Shown here: positions 6,857 through 11,227 of the stretch, piece by piece
How positions within the stretch are numbered: the stretch's first letter is position 1
Layout: each line of letters opens with the position of its first letter
NCBI GenBank assembly: GCA_003545625.1
Contig: DODH01000299.1
Coordinates: forward strand, 1 to 11,227
DNA: 11,227 nt
Reading direction: 5' to 3'
From: Nitrospina sp.
Lineage (GTDB): Bacteria > Nitrospinota > Nitrospinia > Nitrospinales > VA-1
Made by a program: the position numbers and the translations under genes
The notes under the pieces: model-generated
The model's database searches: none
Told to the model about the DNA's origin: nothing
The model's input: only the letters and a program-made list of their open reading frames with translations

Positions 6857-7140
6857 CCTATTCCACTAGGCGTGGGGCCAGGGGGCGTGATATTTTTTTC
6901 TTAGACTTCGTGCCCCGAAGGGGTAAATAGATTTTACAGGCTAGCAAAAATAATAATATTGAAATGAAGAACGATTTTTCTCGATCAGCTGAACTTTCTT
7001 AAAAATTCTACGTTTAAATGAAAAACCAATTGGGGGTATTATCCCCACTATAGTATGCATTTGTTGCCGCTGGCAATACTTTCTTTAATGATTGTTGGGG
7101 ACTATTTTTTTAAAAGGTTTTTAAAGGTTAAGAAATGCCC
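6857..7140. other. AT-rich intergenic region between convergent manC and SPOR genes
   Basis: These 284 nt separate two genes that end facing each other. Visible elements are a weak 4-bp hairpin at 6863-6875 followed by seven Ts at 6893-6899, which could be a poor terminator for manC; a CCCC/GGGG mini-hairpin at 6913-6923; the hairpin described at 7031-7047; a TTGCC/GGCAA hairpin at 7064-7076; and a run of near-repeated T/A-rich blocks at 7107-7127. A 38-codon plus-strand ORF starts at 7055. I see no tRNA, repeat array or mobile-element end. Confidence 0.6.
7021..7047 (-). terminator. Possible terminator of the PBP/SPOR operon
   Basis: On the minus strand a 5-bp GC-rich stem (arms 7043-7047 and 7031-7035, 7-nt loop) is followed five bases later by TTTTT (7021-7025). 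It lies about 95 nt beyond the SPOR gene stop, in the right orientation. The stem is short and the T-run is not immediately adjacent, so this is only a candidate. Confidence 0.3.
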
Positions 7141-7171
7141 TCACTTTTTTGGCAGTGAAATTAAAAAATAG
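7055..7171 (+). CDS. Possible small membrane peptide (38 aa) or remnant of a larger membrane protein
   Basis: An ATG at 7055 opens 38 codons to TAG at 7169-7171. The peptide has a hydrophobic segment at about residues 3-15, a GDYFFKRF motif, then a basic tail with seven Lys/Arg residues after the hydrophobic part. This order (short membrane helix, then positive tail) is like many small membrane proteins. The first 24 residues also loosely recall the first helix of small multidrug resistance (SMR-type) transporters, so a decayed gene start is another reading. Against it: there is no Shine-Dalgarno close to the ATG, the last 31 nt run antisense to the end of the SPOR gene, and composition alone gives hydrophobic codons in T-rich DNA. 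Not recognised; weakly supported. Confidence 0.2.
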   Translation: MHLLPLAILSLMIVGDYFFKRFLKVKKCPHFFGSEIKK

Positions 7172-8673
7172 TTCTTAATGGAATTAGAGTCGACCAACCG
7201 GTTTGCGTATGCGCTGGCCTGATTTTTGGAGGAAAATTGTCCTGCCCGAATTTTGTACCAGTGCCCTCCGGATCTTCGGATGGCCTTCACAACATAGAGT
7301 CCTTCCACCCCTCTCTTTTTAAAATTTCTGATCAACTTGTCTGCTTGTTTGGCAGAAATGACCGCGCCAATTTGAATGGTGTAGACCCGGTCCTCTTTTT
7401 TTGTTTGCGAAGGTTTTGATCCGGGTATCAATGTTAAATAGGGTCTATTATTCTTGTTTTTGGAGGTCAGTTCGCTGAAACCCAGGACCAGGATAATAGA
7501 AACCGAAACAACCGAAAAACTGACCAATTTTGCTCTTAACGAGAGATGTCCAAATCGGATGAGTCCTTCAAGAACCTGAAGGAGAATCCATTTAAATCCA
7601 CTTAATATTTTTCCGACCAACCAACGGCCCACTCTTCCTAAAACCGTCATTCGGCTTGCAACCAGTCCCATCTCCACCTTCAGACGTTTCAGGTCCTGAA
7701 GGTCTTCCCGGCGAAACAGCTTTACTTTTTTCATTTTGGAACTGATTTGGTTTTCCTCAGACTGCCTTTTAATTTCCTCCTGTTGATCAGGACTCATGCC
7801 CGAAAAAATTTCTCCGCATTTCTGATGCAAATGCGGAGCTACCCCGGAAAGGTTTCCCTCACAGTAGCTGCGGGCAAGATAGTGTTTAATTTGTTCTTCT
7901 TCTTTTTCTTTAACCGAAAAATTCAACGAGAACAGGTAAAACCTTAAGGCTAACTCATCTGTCCTCTTGTGCGACAGGTAGATGGGAAGGCCAAATTGTA
8001 TAATGTCATCAGAAAGCTCACTCTGGTTTTCCAACGTGCTCAAAAACAGAGACTCAACTTTTCCGGACCATTGCCCCGCCTTGAGAAACAGGCTGGCGAG
8101 GTAATGGGTTAAAGTAGGATCGTGAATTTCTTCCTGCTGAACCATGATGAGAAGCAGGTCCATTTCCTCTTGGGTAAGTTCCCGACCCTGATTCAGAATA
8201 GCCAGGAGAGGCTTACGAAAACGCGAATCCTTGGGACTCTGCAAAAAAGCCTGCACATAAATATTCAGAGCCCGGGGCGTTTCATCCCCAATGGACAGCA
8301 GATAATCTGCGTATAACAGGACGCCAAGGATCCTGTATTGCTTTCCCGTATCTGGCAAAAAATAAGAAGAGTAGGTAAAGATCAAGAGATTTTCGAACTG
8401 GTTTTTAATATCTTCTGGTTCTGACCGGGGAGAAACACCCTTAAGAAAATGTAGCACATTAAAAAACCGTTGATCTCCCACCATCCCATATGCAATGAAC
8501 CCAAAAAACAGGCAGACGAGGACAATGGCCCATTGGATCGCTACATCATCAAACAGGACGTTTGGCAGCGCCACCTCGTGCAGAAAAAACAGAACCGTAT
8601 AACCCAATCCAAAAATCAGGATTAACGAGACAGCGATTCGGGCCAGATAAAATTTAAGGGTCTGATACAGCAT
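7141..8673 (-). CDS. SPOR-domain membrane protein with large cytoplasmic helical domain
   Basis: The protein has 510 residues. Two hydrophobic helices at ~11-31 and ~45-64 form an N-terminal hairpin, and a third lies at ~383-399. Between them, residues ~65-380 are mostly helical and polar, with repeat-like helix pairs (for example around 186-250) that may be TPR-like but give no clear match. Residues ~429-507 are a SPOR domain: YTIQIGAVISAKQADKLI, then a G-x-W-Y-K-I-R-A-G-Q-F core and AYANRL. SPOR domains bind peptidoglycan glycan strands stripped of stem peptides, typically at division septa. Three helices with the N-terminus inside would put the middle domain in the cytoplasm and SPOR in the periplasm, as SPOR function requires. 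The ATG at 8673 lies inside the end of the PBP gene (20-nt overlap), with only an A-rich ribosome binding site, which implies translational coupling. The specific role is unknown. Confidence 0.85.
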   Translation of the reverse strand: MLYQTLKFYLARIAVSLILIFGLGYTVLFFLHEVALPNVLFDDVAIQWAIVLVCLFFGFIAYGMVGDQRFFNVLHFLKGVSPRSEPEDIKNQFENLLIFTYSSYFLPDTGKQYRILGVLLYADYLLSIGDETPRALNIYVQAFLQSPKDSRFRKPLLAILNQGRELTQEEMDLLLIMVQQEEIHDPTLTHYLASLFLKAGQWSGKVESLFLSTLENQSELSDDIIQFGLPIYLSHKRTDELALRFYLFSLNFSVKEKEEEQIKHYLARSYCEGNLSGVAPHLHQKCGEIFSGMSPDQQEEIKRQSEENQISSKMKKVKLFRREDLQDLKRLKVEMGLVASRMTVLGRVGRWLVGKILSGFKWILLQVLEGLIRFGHLSLRAKLVSFSVVSVSIILVLGFSELTSKNKNNRPYLTLIPGSKPSQTKKEDRVYTIQIGAVISAKQADKLIRNFKKRGVEGLYVVKAIRRSGGHWYKIRAGQFSSKNQASAYANRLVDSNSIKNYFLISLPKK

Positions 8674-10738
8674 TTCTTTTTTCAGGGTTCAGTGAGTCCT
8701 GGGGCCCTTTTACCGGATCAGGGTCAGGAAGAAGTTCGGTTTCATCCGGTTCCTGCTCTTCGGGCAAAACAAGGGGTGCGGAAAGATCTACATCTTCTTT
8801 AACCGCAACCTTTAAAATCTCCAGGGAAAATTCGTTAGCAAGATAACCCGTCTGCACATCCACGGTGGCAAACTTGATTTTTTCCGGAACGGGAAAGTTC
8901 ACAGGGCTTTTACCCTCCAGCACCTTCTGCATGAAAAATTCCCAGATGGGCGCGGCGGCGCTGGCTCCAGTTAAACCTTTACCAGACTTACTCACCATGG
9001 GTTCATTATTATCAAAACCCACCCAAACTGATGTCGAAATATCTTTTGTAAAACCAATGAACCAGGCATCCTTAAAATCATTTGTGGTTCCCGTTTTCCC
9101 CCCAGCGGGGTGACGGAAACCCATCCTCCTTACAACCCGGCCAGTCCCTCTATCTATCACCCCCTGCATCATGTTCAGGAGCGGATAAAGGGAATCGGGT
9201 AAAAACTGTTGCGCTCCCTGGTAGTAATGTTCATAAAGCCGGTTTCCCTGGAAATCCTCAATATGCTGGATCAAGTAGGGTTCATTATAAATACCGAGGT
9301 TGGCAATAACGCTATAGGCCGATGCCATTTCATAAGGAGATACGCCGGAAGTTCCCAGCGCAAGGGAAAGATTTTTGCCTAACGGGCTTTTAATACCAAA
9401 CTGCCGCGCCGTACGAATCACTTTTTCCGGCCCAACTTCATTAACCAGTTTTGCGGAAATAATGTTAATGGATTTCATCAAAGCTTTTTTTAGAACCATA
9501 TTTCCCGCGAACTCTTCATCGAAGTTCTGGGGACTCCAGGGTTTACTACCTGGAATATCGATGGTCAGCGGCTCGTCTTTCACAACGGTAGCGGGTGAAT
9601 AACTCAACTCTTCCATGGCAGTAAAATATACAAACGGCTTGAAGGAAGAACCGGGAAGACGGTTGTTCGATACCGCCCGGTTGAATTGGCTGTAGGAGTA
9701 GTCTCTTCCACCAAGCATGGCCCGCACAGCGCCGCTTTTATTTTCAATGGCCACTAATGCTGCCTGAAGGGGACCCGCACCCGGTTCCCTTACGACCCGG
9801 CCCTCCAAAGCCTCCAAATGATTGCGGGCACTTTTAAAAGCCACCTCCTGATAATGCGTATCCAAAGTGGTGAGAATTTTTAATCCGCCAAAATGTACAA
9901 ATTCTTTTCCATAATCCTTTTCAATTTGTTCCAGAACCTGGTTAACAAAATAAAGATTAGGATCTGATTCCACCCGGGGATTCACCAAATCAATATCAGA
10001 CTGAAGGGCCAATTCTCTCTCGTCAACGGTAATAAGATTTTCCGAGACCATTCGGTTCAATACATACTCCGTCCTTCGCATTGCCCTTTCATAATGTGAG
10101 AATGGGTTGGCATTGTTGGGTGAATTGGGGAGGCCCGCAAGCAGGGCAGCTTGCAACAGAGTCAGATCCCTGGCGCGTTTTCTGAAATAGACTTGTGCCG
10201 CCTCTTCCACACCGTAAGCGCCGCTACCAAAATATATCTGGTTGCAATAGGCTTCAAGAATCTGGTCTTTATTGAAAGTCGCCTCAAGCTGGAAGGCAAT
10301 CAAAAGCTCCTTGATCTTACGCACCCAGTTTCTCTCAAAAGAAAAAAAAAGATTTTTGGAAAGTTGCTGGGTGATCGTGCTCCCCCCCTGGGCGATCCTC
10401 TTTTTACGAAGGTTGGTCCATAGCGCACGCACCAATCCCCTGTGGTCTATTCCGCTATGGCGGTAAAACCGGGAATCTTCAACGGCTGTGATGGCTTTTG
10501 TGAAAAAAGGTGAAATATCCTCAAGGGCAATGGGGTGCCGCTCACCGAGAACCTTGATGCGCTCGCCATCCGAAGAATAGATTTCTGTAGGAAGGCTTAG
10601 GTTAATTTGTTGCAGATTTTTAGGTAATTGAGGCAAATCCTGGTTTAACCAGAAGTAAAGGCCGGCCATAACCAGAACAACAACAAGAATTAAAGTTACC
10701 AGAAGCAGGTTTAGGGTATAGAGTAAGCGGCCGATCAA
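8654..10738 (-). CDS. Penicillin-binding protein 1A family, bifunctional glycosyltransferase/transpeptidase
   Basis: A 694-residue class A PBP that polymerises lipid II and cross-links peptidoglycan in the periplasm. One membrane anchor lies at ~9-31. The GT51 domain (~55-230) has E87-D-S-R-F-Y-R-H-S-G-I-D with catalytic Glu87, GGSTITQQLSKNL 118-130, RKIKE ending at Glu144, and the ILEAY...FGSGAYG...YFRK block at 159-187. The transpeptidase domain (~325-615) has S364-S-F-K367 with nucleophile Ser364, S423-I-N425, and K548-T-G550. All catalytic motifs are intact. At 694 residues it is shorter than E. coli PBP1A or PBP1B (about 850), and the short linker leaves no room for their OB or UB2H accessory domains. 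The last ~45 residues are Pro/Asp/Glu-rich and probably disordered. The start is TTG, preceded by GGGAG seven bases upstream, and shares a TTGA overlap with the stop of the upstream gene, so the two are co-translated. Confidence 0.95.
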   Translation of the reverse strand: MIGRLLYTLNLLLVTLILVVVLVMAGLYFWLNQDLPQLPKNLQQINLSLPTEIYSSDGERIKVLGERHPIALEDISPFFTKAITAVEDSRFYRHSGIDHRGLVRALWTNLRKKRIAQGGSTITQQLSKNLFFSFERNWVRKIKELLIAFQLEATFNKDQILEAYCNQIYFGSGAYGVEEAAQVYFRKRARDLTLLQAALLAGLPNSPNNANPFSHYERAMRRTEYVLNRMVSENLITVDERELALQSDIDLVNPRVESDPNLYFVNQVLEQIEKDYGKEFVHFGGLKILTTLDTHYQEVAFKSARNHLEALEGRVVREPGAGPLQAALVAIENKSGAVRAMLGGRDYSYSQFNRAVSNNRLPGSSFKPFVYFTAMEELSYSPATVVKDEPLTIDIPGSKPWSPQNFDEEFAGNMVLKKALMKSINIISAKLVNEVGPEKVIRTARQFGIKSPLGKNLSLALGTSGVSPYEMASAYSVIANLGIYNEPYLIQHIEDFQGNRLYEHYYQGAQQFLPDSLYPLLNMMQGVIDRGTGRVVRRMGFRHPAGGKTGTTNDFKDAWFIGFTKDISTSVWVGFDNNEPMVSKSGKGLTGASAAAPIWEFFMQKVLEGKSPVNFPVPEKIKFATVDVQTGYLANEFSLEILKVAVKEDVDLSAPLVLPEEQEPDETELLPDPDPVKGPQDSLNPEKRNAVSDP

Positions 10739-11227
10739 GGGCTCTCTCCCGAGGAAGGCAAAGTTTCATTAGAACTTAAATCAGAAAGATCCGCTTTTTC
10801 AATTTGGGACATCATATTATTGGCCAATTCCACTGCCACAGGAATCAAGAGAATCCCCGTGTAGTAATCGGTGTCGTATTCAATTCCAAACAGCAAATGT
10901 TGGACAGGTTCTCCAGCAGGCAAATCCGAAATGCCCACACGGGTGACATAATAATTCTTTCCCAAAAACCAACGTGGTTCCGGAAAAACCGCTTTCTGGG
11001 TAGTTGCGTCCAGAGATTTTAAAACAGGAAGAAACTCGGAAATCGGAAAAATCCGGTTTTCGGGAAACTCCGCATCTTCAAGAGTTCCCCGCTTAACCGT
11101 CCGCGTTGCCTGAACCTCAAACAAAGTATCTACAGATAAAAACAATTCGTGCAGGGGTAAATTTTGGCGGTCAATAAATTGCAAGGTGATCCAGGGGCCG
11201 AATCGTTTCAGAAAAACCCGGTCCCAG
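10735..11227 (-). CDS. Unrecognised protein, C-terminal part (5' end outside window)
   Basis: The frame is open from the right edge of the window to TGA at 10735, giving at least 163 residues. A TTG at 11184 could act as a start, but in-frame codons continue to the edge without a stop and there is no good ribosome binding site before that TTG, so I treat the gene as cut. The visible part is mixed beta/alpha and fairly soluble, with no clear membrane helix: alternating hydrophobic strands (ITLQFID, LFLSVDTLFEVQAT), a W-F-L-G-K-N-Y-Y-V-T-R-V segment, a hydrophobic stretch near GILLIPVAVELANNMM, and a Ser/Glu-rich tail. I do not recognise the family and see no catalytic motif. The 4-nt overlap with the PBP gene suggests a joint role in envelope or peptidoglycan biology, but that is inference from position. 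Confidence 0.7.
   Translation of the reverse strand, partial: WDRVFLKRFGPWITLQFIDRQNLPLHELFLSVDTLFEVQATRTVKRGTLEDAEFPENRIFPISEFLPVLKSLDATTQKAVFPEPRWFLGKNYYVTRVGISDLPAGEPVQHLLFGIEYDTDYYTGILLIPVAVELANNMMSQIEKADLSDLSSNETLPSSGESP

Noticed and set aside
6863..6899. Hairpin and T-run after manC as a terminator
   Set aside because: The stem is only 4 bp plus wobble pairs and the T-run is about 17 nt away, so it does not meet the usual form of an intrinsic terminator. It is mentioned only in the intergenic description.
7107..7127. T/A-rich near-repeats before the SPOR gene end
   Set aside because: Low-complexity sequence; too short and irregular to call a repeat element.
1..11227. Mobile element, CRISPR array, defence island or secondary-metabolite cluster
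   Set aside because: No transposase, integrase, long terminal inverted repeats, regularly spaced repeats or characteristic genes are visible; base composition looks even along the window.

Overview
The window looks like an ordinary chromosomal stretch of a Gram-negative bacterium with medium G+C content. The supporting evidence is a bifunctional class A penicillin-binding protein, a SPOR-domain membrane protein, a GDP-mannose synthesis enzyme and a small exported TPR protein. I see no phage, transposon, CRISPR or tRNA/rRNA signature. The gene set and style would suit Nitrospinota, Nitrospirota or a deltaproteobacterium-like lineage, but that placement is a low-confidence impression and no marker gene here settles it.

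Layout. (1) Positions 1-613, plus strand: the 3' end of a PLP-dependent cysteine synthase-family gene, followed 34 nt later by a small thioredoxin-like [2Fe-2S] ferredoxin. (2) Positions 612-5253, minus strand: a probable operon read leftwards. It holds two half-size ABC exporter genes that overlap by one base, a cyclic-nucleotide-binding protein 2 nt further on, and, after a 90-nt gap, a secreted TPR protein. It ends at a strong hairpin-plus-T-run terminator (612-642), which sits between this operon and the convergent ferredoxin gene. (3) Positions 5254-5431: a divergent intergenic region containing a 15-bp palindrome. (4) Positions 5432-6856, plus strand: mannose-1-phosphate guanylyltransferase/mannose-6-phosphate isomerase. 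(5) Positions 6857-7140: an AT-rich intergenic region with small hairpins and one possible 38-codon ORF for a small membrane peptide. (6) Positions 7141-11227, minus strand: a second tightly packed operon read leftwards. It holds an unrecognised gene cut by the window edge, then a PBP1A-type peptidoglycan synthase starting at TTG with a 4-nt overlap, then a three-helix SPOR protein overlapping the PBP gene by 20 nt.

How the parts fit together. The two ABC genes read as the halves of one asymmetric heterodimeric exporter. The first has Asp where the catalytic Glu should be, and the second has a degraded signature motif, so one composite ATP site is predicted active and the other degenerate. 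The adjacent cyclic-nucleotide-binding protein has no DNA-binding domain and may be a post-translational partner of the exporter. The PBP/SPOR pair joins peptidoglycan polymerisation to a protein predicted to sense denuded glycan, with a large cytoplasmic domain. ManC supplies GDP-mannose for surface polysaccharide. I found no clearly undescribed system. The most worthwhile leads are the exporter/cNMP-binding coupling, the SPOR protein with its large cytoplasmic domain, the unrecognised gene at the right edge and the small hydrophobic ORF at 7055-7171.
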